From: CAMUQR01 sp963539845
GTDB taxonomy: Bacteria; Patescibacteriota; Saccharimonadia; Saccharimonadales; Saccharimonadaceae
Direction: 5' to 3'
Length of the DNA: 64,000 nucleotides
Assembly: GCA_963539845.1 (NCBI GenBank)
Contig: CAUTML010000003.1
Span: 3,683 to 67,682, forward strand
The position numbers were made by a program, and so were the translations under genes. Numbering within the stretch: position 1 is the first letter of the stretch; the number at the start of each line of letters is the position of its first letter. Positions 28,001 to 34,960 of the stretch are shown here, piece by piece. The notes beneath the pieces are model-generated. The model had not been told where the DNA came from. It searched no databases and saw nothing but the letters and a program-made list of their open reading frames with translations.

Positions 28001-28860
28001 GGGAACAGCGTCTGATTCAGAGCTAATTTCTTATGAGCGTAATGTTGGTTATTAAACTGAGCACCACTGCCCAGATTATTAAAACCATCCTTTAACATTT
28101 CCTGCAAATCAACCACAGAGTTACCACCAATAGTGATTTTACTAAGCTGTGGCAAATTTTTAATCGGACCAAAACTATCAGATTTTAGATTATTGCCATT
28201 GAGATTTAAAGATTTAAGTTTAGTTAAACCACTCAAACTGCTCATATTCAATACGCCACCAACTATCGAATTAATTTCTAATTCTTCCAGCATAGGCGCA
28301 GCCGCCAAAGCTGAAAAATCAGTAACTTTATTCATGCCAAACTGCAATTTCTTCATTTTAGGGATTCTAGCTAAAGGCTCGACGCTAGTAATATTTTGAT
28401 TTTTGCTAAGATCTAAATACTGAAGTTTAGGCAAATCAGCAATCGGCGCTAAATCAGCAATGTTATTTTCGCTGATATTGGCTGAGACTAGATTGACAAA
28501 GTACTGCAAACCTTCCAGATTAGCAATATTTGAGTTTTCTAAAGTCCGCTCACTCACAAAACTGGTTATTCGTTTAGCTTCACCAACTGTAATTTCGCTA
28601 CCTAGCGGTCGAGATGGATCATTTAGTTGATTCCTCAGGGCTTTATTAAGTGCTTGCTTCAGATTAATATCAGTAAACTTAATCTGATAACTATCCGGAG
28701 CTGTCGCTGGCTCTTGTTGATTAGTAGGCGAGGTGTAAGCCGATACGATATTTGACTGGTGAGTCAGTGATTGACTAATATTCAACAGATGCAAGCCACC
28801 GCCGACCGTTACTCCGGTCAGAACCGCAGCCGGGATAATCATTTTCTTTCTTTTTTTCAT
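25090..28860 (-). CDS. Large LRR and helical-repeat surface adhesin with sortase-like tail
   Basis: A 1256-residue secreted protein. It has a basic N-terminus and a hydrophobic signal (about 7-28), leucine-rich repeats (about 110-270; NIADLAPIADLPKLQYLDLSKNQ), an Ig-like domain (about 375-455; DYTITYTATDNNNNVATVT) and a first helical FIVAR-like segment. Four long helical repeats then start near residues 519, 709, 892 and 1078 with a period of about 186, each with VD/AD-K-x-L and EP-x-Y-I. The end is KSPNSG, a hydrophobic stretch and KKFKRQ, like a relaxed LPXTG/PNTG sorting signal. Such proteins mediate host or wall contact in Gram-positive bacteria. An AGGAG site precedes the ATG, and the gene has its own promoter and terminator. 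Confidence 0.88.
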   Translation of the reverse strand: MKKRKKMIIPAAVLTGVTVGGGLHLLNISQSLTHQSNIVSAYTSPTNQQEPATAPDSYQIKFTDINLKQALNKALRNQLNDPSRPLGSEITVGEAKRITSFVSERTLENSNIANLEGLQYFVNLVSANISENNIADLAPIADLPKLQYLDLSKNQNITSVEPLARIPKMKKLQFGMNKVTDFSALAAAPMLEELEINSIVGGVLNMSSLSGLTKLKSLNLNGNNLKSDSFGPIKNLPQLSKITIGGNSVVDLQEMLKDGFNNLGSGAQFNNQHYAHKKLALNQTLFPNPLKTPDGKTVPVNETAKIKNANADGTLNPNGNHIKLIVKNFADSDFGDGKSLETTWDTQFTHGNMVNQQFHGQKFKITYNILKEDVAPTITPAQPAKIVSRKGVTINLNDVTAEDNEGGSGLDSLTNDAATQGLDVTNPAKGDYTITYTATDNNNNVATVTRQVEITDADDLQQVVNEATTELTKAYTALTKEKVAKKKQNAETIIAQNDATQAQIDQALAELTDAIRKLEVDTRKLVEAVNRYNNAPDYIRDEPTVKTALQEASATNNDPNKTPEAVDTATNNLINALNNAERAEANRQTEATNALKQIEGNDKKANRTPNAIQDVKTKINAIKDGTKRNALLKRLQVVEKSYNDQKNALGELITNAKKPQITEGMSGVTVAQLQTAIQNAETTSTNANTSQEALETAINDLQTAINNLRADKTELETLINSVSAEPDYIKNDAEVMAKKAEAERVKNLPNPTVAEVKKAVRELTDALRAARQAEQDRQTEAIALLTKAETDKTVYVFDQAEAKINTVKDISVKNALTIRLQAAQQAYDNAKTALQNKITTAENPAVTDAMTAESVARLQQAIAQAKNALTDKTPQQMIETAHANLDQAITQLEVDMAALDQTIAEHATLPNYIQTDPSVVTAKTEADRVKALPSPTKTEVQQAVSGLKNAIRNAKQAEQTRQDQAQQQIDQTATNLSPATIATAQTKINDVKDAIKKAELQAKLDNLKQKLTNQKQALRDLIAKAQDPDTVDGMTDATKNALTPKINGAITVRDDNQASSAQIEAARQALQQAIDNLRADKTDLENALADAEAEPEYLKGKSGFRRALENGRATRDNPNPTVAEVRNAVLALRNAKPEAVLQETQAQQAMDEALQKAQQEIDKLPTLPDNQLLNIDIASLERLFDQVDEPVKKAELRNKLNVVKTVYNKRKAEVEAKYPKSPNSGYQKQANVGLLTALVGLPATAIAVVAKKFKRQ

Positions 28861-28889
28861 TATAACTCCTGTTTTTTGTTGTTAGTCTA

Positions 28890-28918
28890 ATTTTAGCATA
28901 AACGCAATTTTAGCTCAA
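28890..28918 (-). promoter_or_regulatory. Promoter of the surface adhesin gene (TTGAGC-N17-TAAAAT)
   Basis: -35 TTGAGC (28918-28913), 17-base spacer ending in TGC (extended -10), -10 TAAAAT (28895-28890), about 29 bases before the ATG. Confidence 0.6.
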
Positions 28919-28945
28919 GATTTTTGTTAATAATACAACTATTTT

Positions 28946-28979
28946 AAAACCTCCGAGCGGTGTTTAGTTCGGAGGTTTT
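28946..28979. terminator. Terminator after ppa
   Basis: AAAACCTCCGA pairs perfectly with TCGGAGGTTTT around 12 bases, 19 bases past the ppa stop. Confidence 0.8.
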
Positions 28980-28997
28980 AGCTATAAAATCTAAAGA

Positions 28998-29528
28998 TTA
29001 GCGATTATTCCAGCGCTCAATTGCGTTTTTGATCACCGCTTTAGCTTCTTCGATATCGCCCCAAGATTCAACCTTGGTTGAGCCAGGTTTTTTGAGGGCT
29101 TTATAGTTATTAAAATGGAATTCAATTTGTTTAATCAACTGCTGTGGCAAATCTGCCAAAGTCTTAATCGCGTCGCCGTTATTACGGTCGTCGGCCGGCA
29201 CCGCCACCACCTTGTCATCGACTTCACCATCATCAACAAATTTCATCACGCCGATAATTCGTGCCTCGAGATAAATTCCAGTCGTCAGCGGTTTATCGGT
29301 CACTAGCAACACATCCAGTTCATCGCCGTCCTCATCGAGAGTTTGGGGAATAAAACCATAATTAGTCGGTTTTGCAAAAATCTCCGGCTCGACACGATCA
29401 AGTTTCATCGCACCGACCTTGCGGTCCCACTCAATTTTGTGGCACGAACCAGTCGGAATCTCCACCACCATATTGATCAAACCATTCTGGTAATTACCAG
29501 GGGTCAAAATTTGATTAAAATCTGCCAT
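28998..29528 (-). CDS. ppa: Inorganic pyrophosphatase (family I)
   Basis: Hydrolyses pyrophosphate to drive biosynthetic reactions in the cytoplasm. At 176 residues it has the usual bacterial length. Key motifs are VVEIPTGSCHKIEWD with the early Glu and Lys, TNYGFIPQTLDEDGDELDVLLVT containing the metal-binding acidic cluster (D-G-D-E-L-D), and a second acidic DDRNNGD segment. It is preceded by AAGGA and ends in its own terminator. Confidence 0.97.
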   Translation of the reverse strand: MADFNQILTPGNYQNGLINMVVEIPTGSCHKIEWDRKVGAMKLDRVEPEIFAKPTNYGFIPQTLDEDGDELDVLLVTDKPLTTGIYLEARIIGVMKFVDDGEVDDKVVAVPADDRNNGDAIKTLADLPQQLIKQIEFHFNNYKALKKPGSTKVESWGDIEEAKAVIKNAIERWNNR

Positions 29529-29585
29529 ATTTTCCTTTCGTTTAATTCAATCTACTGTTTATTTTACCAAAAATAACGCCAAAAA

Positions 29586-29616
29586 TAAACTCGCCCCGAT
29601 AATATGAGCGAGTTTA
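29586..29616. terminator. Terminator after rplA
   Basis: TAAACTCGC pairs with GCGAGTTTA around 13 bases, 18 bases past the rplA stop. Confidence 0.7.
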
Positions 29617-29633
29617 ATCTTAGTTTAAGTCAG

Positions 29634-30629
29634 TTATTGTAAATCAACTTTGATGCTTGGACCTTGTGAGGTAGCGATGAAAATCGATTGAATATAAGCG
29701 CCCTTGAGAGTGCTTGGCTTGTGCGCCTGCAAACTATCGAAGAAGGCTTTGATATTCTCAGCAATTTTGTCAGCGCCAAATGATACTTTACCGACCGACA
29801 AGTGAACAATCGCTTGTTTATCAACCCGATATTCAACTTTACCGGCTTTGGCTTCGGTAGTTGCTTTCGCTACGTCAGCAGAAATAGTACCGCTCTTTGG
29901 ATTTGGCATCAAACCACGTGGGCCAAGCGTGCGGGCGTATTTACCAAGTTTTGGCATATACGCTGGGGTGGTGATCAAAATATCAAAGTTTAACACACCT
30001 TTGTCGAGTTGTTGCAAAAATTCCTCGTCAGCCACAATATCAGCGCCAGCTTTGGTGGCTTTGTCATGCTCAGCTTTTGGCGCGAAGACCGCCACAGTGA
30101 TTTTTTTGCCGGTTCCGTGAGGCAAGCTAACGGTTGCTCGAATATTTTGGTCGGCCTGGCGTGGATCAACCCCCAAACGCGCGTGAACTTCCACACTAGC
30201 GTCAAATTTGCTTGGGTTGGTATCAATCACCAACTTAGTCGCTTCATCGAGGCTATAAACCTTATTTTTGTCGATTTTAGCGTAAGCGGCTTGGTATTTT
30301 TTGCTACGGCGTTCCAGCAGCGAGCGAGTTTTTGGCGCTGGACCTTTTTCTTTAGTGGCCACCGCATCACCTTGGGCAGAAGTGTCGCCAGCTTCTTTGC
30401 GGGCTTCTTTTTCGGCTTTTTCTTCGGCTTCTTTGAGAGCTTTTTCGCTACGCTTGCCAGCCTTGGCGACTTTAGCTTCGCGACTAGCGATTACTGCTTC
30501 GTCTTTAGCCTCAGCTTGCTCTTTAGCGTTTTTAATCGCTTCGTTGATTTCGGCGACAGTATTTTTGTCAGAGACATCCAGCTTCATACTTTTTGCCAGT
30601 TCTAACAACTCACCTTTTTTCATAGTCAT
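29634..30629 (-). CDS. rplA: 50S ribosomal protein L1 with a charged N-terminal extension
   Basis: Forms the L1 stalk of the large subunit and binds 23S rRNA. The L1 body begins near residue 105 (KYQAAYAKIDKNKVYSLDEA) and contains ARLGVDPRQADQNIRATVSLPHGTGK and the signature LGPRGLMPNPKSGT. At 331 residues it is about 100 longer than usual. The added N-terminus starts with a SAP/HeH-like helical motif (KGELLELAKSMKLDVSDKNTV) and continues as a Lys/Ala/Glu-rich segment. The ATG at 30629 is preferred for its AAGGA site. It is transcribed alone, away from rplK. Confidence 0.96.
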   Translation of the reverse strand: MTMKKGELLELAKSMKLDVSDKNTVAEINEAIKNAKEQAEAKDEAVIASREAKVAKAGKRSEKALKEAEEKAEKEARKEAGDTSAQGDAVATKEKGPAPKTRSLLERRSKKYQAAYAKIDKNKVYSLDEATKLVIDTNPSKFDASVEVHARLGVDPRQADQNIRATVSLPHGTGKKITVAVFAPKAEHDKATKAGADIVADEEFLQQLDKGVLNFDILITTPAYMPKLGKYARTLGPRGLMPNPKSGTISADVAKATTEAKAGKVEYRVDKQAIVHLSVGKVSFGADKIAENIKAFFDSLQAHKPSTLKGAYIQSIFIATSQGPSIKVDLQ

Positions 30630-30704
30630 AAGATGAAAATCCTTTCTGTGGTCATCACGAGTTTTCGTTTAAAACTCTGCCAACAATTATTTTTTAATAA
30701 CTAA

Positions 30705-30733
30705 ATTCTACCATTTTTCAGATTAAAAAGCAA
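30705..30733 (-). promoter_or_regulatory. Promoter of rplA (TTGCTT-N17-TAGAAT)
   Basis: -35 TTGCTT (30733-30728), 17-base spacer, -10 TAGAAT (30710-30705), three bases after the upstream terminator hairpin. The leader of about 70 bases holds a small hairpin (AGTTTT-aaacg-AAAACT). Confidence 0.6.
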
Positions 30734-30735
30734 GT

Positions 30736-30762
30736 AAAAACCCGCCAATATCAGCGGGTTTT
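30736..30762. terminator. Terminator after the 249-residue unknown gene
   Basis: AAAACCCGC pairs with GCGGGTTTT around eight bases and is followed by a T-rich stretch on the minus strand. Confidence 0.75.
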
Positions 30763-30783
30763 GGAGTTTAGCAGTCTTACGAA

Positions 30784-31533
30784 TTATCTAACTTTGTTTA
30801 AATTAGCATCAAAATCATCAAATGTGCCTCTAAAAATTATCAAATCATCATAGCGACGAACGTAAATAGTTTTTGCTGAAAAATTAATAGCATAGTGCCA
30901 ACGCGGAGCATCATATCGTCTGACGTCTTCTTCTTTAACCCAACGATAGAGATCAATTACGACAAATCGACCATCGACTCGTTTGATCGAATAACGAATT
31001 AAATTTTTGAGCTTAATAATCCCGAACAAAATACAACTCAGATTGTAAATTTCGTTAGCTATTGCATTAAATCGCTCATTTTCCACCTGACAGCTAGTCG
31101 CACTATCAGCCAGCTGGTCCAGCAGTTGATGGGATTTTTTCCTGTTAGCAATTTGGCTACTCAAAGCAGATCTTAATTTATAAACATATTCATTTTTAAA
31201 ACCTAATTCGTCAATTGCTAAATTCGACACGTCCAACATCCTTTGCGGTTCTTGATTAAGACTTCTGATCTCCTCAATTTGTTGCTCCTGGTTAGCTCGG
31301 ACAGCGTCCAAACTGCGCAACTGGTCAGGAATAAAAGTCGTCAAAACATATTTTGGCGTCATACACAGCAATCTAGTCAGCTTTTTATCCTCTACCGTTT
31401 CATGAAGTTTTTTGACTTCTTGAGCAATTTTTGCGAAAAATTCTTCTTTGGTTTGATAACTCTTTGTTTGAAACTCAGCTGATGACGATTCACCCTGCTG
31501 TTGTGCTTGATTTTTTAAGTTGTCTAAACTCAT
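30784..31533 (-). CDS. Unknown protein encoded between rplK and rplA
   Basis: 249 residues, no family recognised. Residues 1-25 are Gln/Ser-rich, about 25-170 are helical and charged (EEFFAKIAQEVKKLHETVEDKK, QEQQIEEIRSLNQEPQRM), and the last 70 residues look beta-rich with many aromatic and Arg residues (RFVVIDLYRWVKEEDVRRYD). There is one moderately hydrophobic stretch near 170-180. The Shine-Dalgarno site is perfect (AGGAGGTG). It has its own strong promoter and terminator, so it behaves as an independent insertion in the ribosomal-protein cluster. A leader hairpin (CCCTG-atga-CAGGG) precedes it. Confidence 0.7.
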   Translation of the reverse strand: MSLDNLKNQAQQQGESSSAEFQTKSYQTKEEFFAKIAQEVKKLHETVEDKKLTRLLCMTPKYVLTTFIPDQLRSLDAVRANQEQQIEEIRSLNQEPQRMLDVSNLAIDELGFKNEYVYKLRSALSSQIANRKKSHQLLDQLADSATSCQVENERFNAIANEIYNLSCILFGIIKLKNLIRYSIKRVDGRFVVIDLYRWVKEEDVRRYDAPRWHYAINFSAKTIYVRRYDDLIIFRGTFDDFDANLNKVR

Positions 31534-31614
31534 TTTTTACACCTCCTAGTAACTAAAATTTAAAGAACACTCCCTACCCTGTCATCAGGGAATTTGTTCA
31601 AAAGGGAATATTTA

Positions 31615-31643
31615 ATTATACCACATCTTAAATAAAAAGTCAA
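31615..31643 (-). promoter_or_regulatory. Promoter of the 249-residue unknown gene (TTGACT-N17-TATAAT)
   Basis: Near-consensus -35 TTGACT (31643-31638) and -10 TATAAT (31620-31615) with a 17-base spacer. The leader is about 75 bases. Confidence 0.75.
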
Positions 31644-31710
31644 TGTTTAACCCTTTAGCTCTTGCTTTTTTCGTTAGTTTATGTTATAATTAAAAGATTC
31701 CTATTTTATT

Positions 31711-31743
31711 AAAAACCTCTCAGCGCCAGACCGAGAGGTTTTT
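31711..31743. terminator. Terminator after rplK
   Basis: AAAAACCTCTC pairs with GAGAGGTTTTT around 11 bases, 19 bases past the rplK stop. Confidence 0.8.
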
Positions 31744-31762
31744 AGTTTATAAAAAAATGGTT

Positions 31763-32197
31763 TTAGTCGACAACTTCGACGCCCATCGAGCGCGCGGTAC
31801 CAGCAATGATTTTGACAGCACCATCAAGGTCAATCGCGTTGAGTTGATCTTTTTTGATTTCGGCGATTTCTTCGAGCTGAGCGCGAGTGATTTTACCAAC
31901 TTTGTCAGCGTGAGGCTTACCTGAACCTTTTTGAATACCGATTTTTTCGCGAATCAGATCATCAACTGGTTGACCCAAGCTTTTCCAAGCAAAAGTCCGA
32001 TCATCAAACACTTGCAGGTGAACAATCACGTTTTTGCCCATTAGATCTTTGGTTTTTTCGTTGAAGGGGTTGATAAAATCCATCATATTAAGTCCCCATT
32101 GACCCAAAGTCGAACCAACTGGCGGACCAGCAGTCGCCCGACCAGCTGGAATACGGAGTTTGAGATTGCCAATCATCTTCTTTTCTTTTTTTGCCAT
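31763..32197 (-). CDS. rplK: 50S ribosomal protein L11
   Basis: Part of the GTPase-associated centre with 23S rRNA helices 43/44. At 144 residues it has normal length. It has LRIPAGRATAGPPVGSTLGQWGLNMMDF, the proline-rich N-terminal motif, followed by the RNA-binding C-terminal domain ending IIAGTARSMGVEVVD. It has its own promoter, Shine-Dalgarno site and terminator, so unlike the classical operon it is not co-transcribed with rplA. Confidence 0.98.
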   Translation of the reverse strand: MAKKEKKMIGNLKLRIPAGRATAGPPVGSTLGQWGLNMMDFINPFNEKTKDLMGKNVIVHLQVFDDRTFAWKSLGQPVDDLIREKIGIQKGSGKPHADKVGKITRAQLEEIAEIKKDQLNAIDLDGAVKIIAGTARSMGVEVVD

Positions 32198-32252
32198 AAT
32201 TCTTTTACTTCCTTTAATGTTAAATTGATTAAATTCAGTGCGTAACTTTGTT

Positions 32253-32281
32253 ATTATACACTATTTTTTACTAGGAAGCAA
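32253..32281 (-). promoter_or_regulatory. Promoter of rplK (TTGCTT-N17-TATAAT)
   Basis: -35 TTGCTT (32281-32276), 17-base spacer, -10 TATAAT (32258-32253), in the gap between the small membrane gene and rplK. Confidence 0.7.
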
Positions 32282-32287
32282 TTAAAA

Positions 32288-32572
32288 TTAATTGTGTTCT
32301 TCTACCGACTTTTTAAATTGATTCATTTGTTCTAGTGAATAAGGCTTCCGCTGACTACCAGTAAGTAACTTACCGTCAATAATTCCCCGATTGCGTAAGT
32401 CAACTTCCAAATTGGTCGCGCTAACACCACCATTTTTAAGTGACAAAAACGCTCCATCGACTTGTCGTTGCAGAGAGTAAACCAGCATAAATAATACCGT
32501 CACCAAAGCCACTAAAATAATATTAACCACTATTAGCGCTTTGTCGAGCTTGTGCTGTTGCTCTTTTTTCAT
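32288..32572 (-). CDS. Small single-pass membrane protein
   Basis: 94 residues. A charged N-terminus (MKKEQQHKLDKA), one transmembrane helix (about 13-35) and a hydrophilic 58-residue domain follow, with no recognised family. A good AAAGGTGG Shine-Dalgarno site lies before the ATG. It follows nusG by 29 bases and is probably the last gene of the secE-nusG unit. The function is unknown. Confidence 0.65.
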   Translation of the reverse strand: MKKEQQHKLDKALIVVNIILVALVTVLFMLVYSLQRQVDGAFLSLKNGGVSATNLEVDLRNRGIIDGKLLTGSQRKPYSLEQMNQFKKSVEEHN

Positions 32573-32601
32573 AAGTCCACCTTTCTTATTATAAATAATT
32601 A

Positions 32602-33153
32602 CTAAATCTTCTGAACTTGCAAAATATCGAGCTCAACGGGCGTTTCCCGACCAAACATACTGACCATCACCTTGAGCTTGCCTTTTTGGGCGTCAATCTC
32701 AGAAATCATACCCTCAAAACCTTTGAACGGACCGTCAATAATCGATACCACCTCGTTAATATCAAAATCAATGTGGTGCGTTGGTTCTTCGACGCCCATG
32801 CGCTTGCGGATTTTAGCGATTTCTTTATCGGACACCGGGGTTGGCGTAGTTGAAGTCCCCACAAAACCAGTTACTCCTGGAGTGTTACGTATCACAAACC
32901 ACGATTCATCAGTCAAATTCATTTCCACTAGCACGTAGCCTTGGAAGATTTTCTTGTCAATAACTTTGCGTTTGCCGTTTTTGATTTCGATTTGTTTTTC
33001 TTTGGGGACGATGACGTCAAAAATCTTATCCGCCATTTGGACACTGTTAATACGTTGGCGAATCCCTTCGGCAACTTTTTCTTCGTGGCCAGAGTAGGTA
33101 TGAATTGCATACCATTGGCGAGTTGAGTCATATCGATTTGCTTTTTTTGCCAT
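32602..33153 (-). CDS. nusG: Transcription antitermination factor NusG
   Basis: Binds RNA polymerase and links it to Rho or ribosomes. At 183 residues it has an N-terminal NGN domain (QWYAIHTYSGHEEKVAEGIRQR, VLVEMNLTDESWFVIRNTPGVTGFVG) and a C-terminal KOW domain (DGPFKGFEGMISEIDAQKGKLKVMVSMFGRETPVEL). An AAAGGA site precedes the ATG. It is directly downstream of secE, the conserved order. Confidence 0.98.
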   Translation of the reverse strand: MAKKANRYDSTRQWYAIHTYSGHEEKVAEGIRQRINSVQMADKIFDVIVPKEKQIEIKNGKRKVIDKKIFQGYVLVEMNLTDESWFVIRNTPGVTGFVGTSTTPTPVSDKEIAKIRKRMGVEEPTHHIDFDINEVVSIIDGPFKGFEGMISEIDAQKGKLKVMVSMFGRETPVELDILQVQKI

Positions 33154-33168
33154 ATTATTATTCCTTTA

Positions 33169-33675
33169 TTATTTGAGCATTAGTTTAAAAATATAGGAGA
33201 AGAAATTATCCAACGCCAGCACCAGCACTAAGAAGAAAAGTGAGTAGCTCACCACCGCAAAAACCATCGCCCAAGTCGATTTACGGCTCGGCCAGTGAAC
33301 TTTTTTGAGTTCGAGCCAAGAGTTTTTTAAGTAACGGTTAAAACCAACCATTGGTTTGAGAGCTTTGGCTAAGGCTTTTTTTGATTTAACCCGCTTAGCG
33401 GTTTTAGACTTAATGACGGCTTTGATTTTAGTTACAGCGGTAGTTTTGGTGGCTGAGACGGTTTTAGTGGCCTTAGCGGTTGGTTTAGCAGTTTTAGCGG
33501 TTAGCTTGGCCGATTTGACGGTTTTGGCAGTTAATTTAGCCGATTTGGCGGTTTTGGCGGTTTTAGCAGTTTTAGCCGGCACGCTAGCTTTGATTTTAGT
33601 TACTTTTGAGCTAGTTTTGGTTGATTTAGGGTCAACTTTAGCCTTAATTTTGTGAACTTTGGCTGGTTTACTCAC
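33169..33675 (-). CDS. secE: Preprotein translocase subunit SecE with a Lys/Ala-repeat extension
   Basis: Essential clamp subunit of the SecYEG channel. The SecE core is residues about 112-168: an amphipathic helix SWLELKKVHWPSRKSTWAM and one membrane helix. Before it lie about 100 residues of low-complexity, histone H1-like repeats rich in K, A, T and S (AKTAKSAKLTAKTVK). The start is GTG, with GGAG seven bases upstream. Strong promoter and hairpin upstream. Confidence 0.93.
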   Translation of the reverse strand: MSKPAKVHKIKAKVDPKSTKTSSKVTKIKASVPAKTAKTAKTAKSAKLTAKTVKSAKLTAKTAKPTAKATKTVSATKTTAVTKIKAVIKSKTAKRVKSKKALAKALKPMVGFNRYLKNSWLELKKVHWPSRKSTWAMVFAVVSYSLFFLVLVLALDNFFSYIFKLMLK

Positions 33676-33690
33676 TTCACTTCTCCTTTA

Positions 33691-33727
33691 AATTAAAAAA
33701 TTCTGCTTATAAATGGTTTTAAGCAGA
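33691..33727 (-). terminator. Hairpin-T-run between the glycosyltransferase gene and secE (terminator/attenuator)
   Basis: TCTGCTT pairs with AAGCAGA around 12 bases and is followed by TTTTTT on the minus strand. It ends the glycosyltransferase transcript but lies downstream of the secE promoter (33740-33768), so it would also sit in the secE leader as an attenuator. Confidence 0.6.
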
Positions 33728-33739
33728 TTGTCAACTAGC

Positions 33740-33768
33740 ATTGTAGCACGCCCGAGGATCTTTGTCAA
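33740..33768 (-). promoter_or_regulatory. Promoter of secE-nusG (TTGACA-N17-TACAAT)
   Basis: Consensus -35 TTGACA (33768-33763), 17-base spacer, -10 TACAAT (33745-33740). One of the strongest promoters in the window. The predicted start is near 33733, just before the hairpin. Confidence 0.8.
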
Positions 33769-33787
33769 TTAAAACCTGACTGGTTAA

Positions 33788-34918
33788 TTATTTAGAGCCA
33801 GGCAAACGACGCCCCTTCCAGGACACCAGCTGAAATTTAGTATAAATAATACTAAAAAATAGCAACCACAACTCCTGCAAAAATGCCCACGGCCAACTCA
33901 CCAACCCCAGTAATTGACCGCGCGCCCAGCTGATCTTGGTGTAGCACACGCTTAACAAGCTCAGTGCCAACAGTCCCGCCAAATTGACCGCGCCGACCCA
34001 CCAGATTTTAGTTAATAACAGATTAATAGCGCAAATTAGCGCGCCGTTAGTGATAATTATCAGCACCACCAGCACATTGGCTTTAAGCCAAATTGATTTA
34101 TCAAACACCGGTCCGATAGTGCGAATGGTGGTGGTCAGCTGTGATCGCCAATCTTTTTCGTGGCTGATGTCCAAAAACTGATTAGCCACCAAAAAATGAT
34201 AACGATGTTTGCCATAAAAATAGCCAGCTAGTGCCGATTCCGGACGTACTGTCGCTCGATGATGCTCCCAAAAATCACCATATTGGTCTAACTCATCGAC
34301 CTTAACCAGCCAAATACTAGTGCTAGTCGCCGGAAAATTACGAGAATGCAAAATTAGCTCCCAAAAAAACCGCAAACTGCCAAAAAACACATTTGGGAGC
34401 AGTTGACTGCGTCTTGGCATCACACTGAGCATCGCTAGATTTTTATCTAGAGCATAGCGAATCATCGTCCCAAAGTCAGTCTCACCGACAATCGTATCAA
34501 CACTCATAAAAATAATATATGAGCCGGTGGCCTGAGTGGTCAATTGGGCCATAGCGTGATTTTTACCGACCCAGCCTTTGGGCAGTTTTTGACCCTTAAT
34601 AAAACGTACTCCCCGCTGAGCGAATTGCTTGACCACTTCTGAGGTATTATCAACCGAGTCGTCGTCTAGCACAATCACTTCCATTTTAGGGTAATCGCTA
34701 GCCAATACTCGCTCAAGACAAGCTTCGATGGCTTGCTTCTCGTTACGCGCCGGGATACAAACCGACACCGTCGGCAAATCCTCAAATTTTAGATAATTAT
34801 CATAAGCCTGACGCAGACGAAAATGTTTTTTGGCAAACCACAGACGCTCCAAAAATGCCCCGCTGATAATCATCAAACAGCCCGCAAAAATCATCGATAC
34901 TAAATCAAAACTGGTCAT
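33788..34918 (-). CDS. Membrane glycosyltransferase family 2
   Basis: Probably adds a sugar to a lipid or envelope precursor at the cytoplasmic membrane. An N-terminal membrane helix (about 3-25) is followed by the GT-A domain with VCIPARNEKQAIEACL, VIVLDDDSVDNT (DxD-like) and SVDTIVGETDF. Several hydrophobic segments fill the C-terminal third (about 260-365). The closest remembered relatives are carotenoid-type GT2 enzymes such as CrtQ. The substrate cannot be told. The start at 34918 is chosen because a TTTACA-N17-TATACT promoter ends seven bases before it, and the longer reading frame would begin inside that promoter. Confidence 0.85.
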   Translation of the reverse strand: MTSFDLVSMIFAGCLMIISGAFLERLWFAKKHFRLRQAYDNYLKFEDLPTVSVCIPARNEKQAIEACLERVLASDYPKMEVIVLDDDSVDNTSEVVKQFAQRGVRFIKGQKLPKGWVGKNHAMAQLTTQATGSYIIFMSVDTIVGETDFGTMIRYALDKNLAMLSVMPRRSQLLPNVFFGSLRFFWELILHSRNFPATSTSIWLVKVDELDQYGDFWEHHRATVRPESALAGYFYGKHRYHFLVANQFLDISHEKDWRSQLTTTIRTIGPVFDKSIWLKANVLVVLIIITNGALICAINLLLTKIWWVGAVNLAGLLALSLLSVCYTKISWARGQLLGLVSWPWAFLQELWLLFFSIIYTKFQLVSWKGRRLPGSK

Positions 34919-34925
34919 TACCATA

Positions 34926-34954
34926 AGTATAATATAATGCAAAACTTTTGTAAA
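34926..34954 (-). promoter_or_regulatory. Promoter of the glycosyltransferase gene (TTTACA-N17-TATACT-N7-ATG)
   Basis: -35 TTTACA (34954-34949), -10 TATACT (34931-34926), seven bases to the ATG. Predicted leaderless. Confidence 0.55.
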
Positions 34955-34960
34955 ATTAAA

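Noticed and set aside
30009..30605. 198-residue plus-strand reading frame rich in Phe and Ser
   Set aside because: Antisense to the Lys/Ala/Glu-rich L1 extension. Phe/Ser-rich shadows are the expected complement of Lys/Ala/Glu codons.
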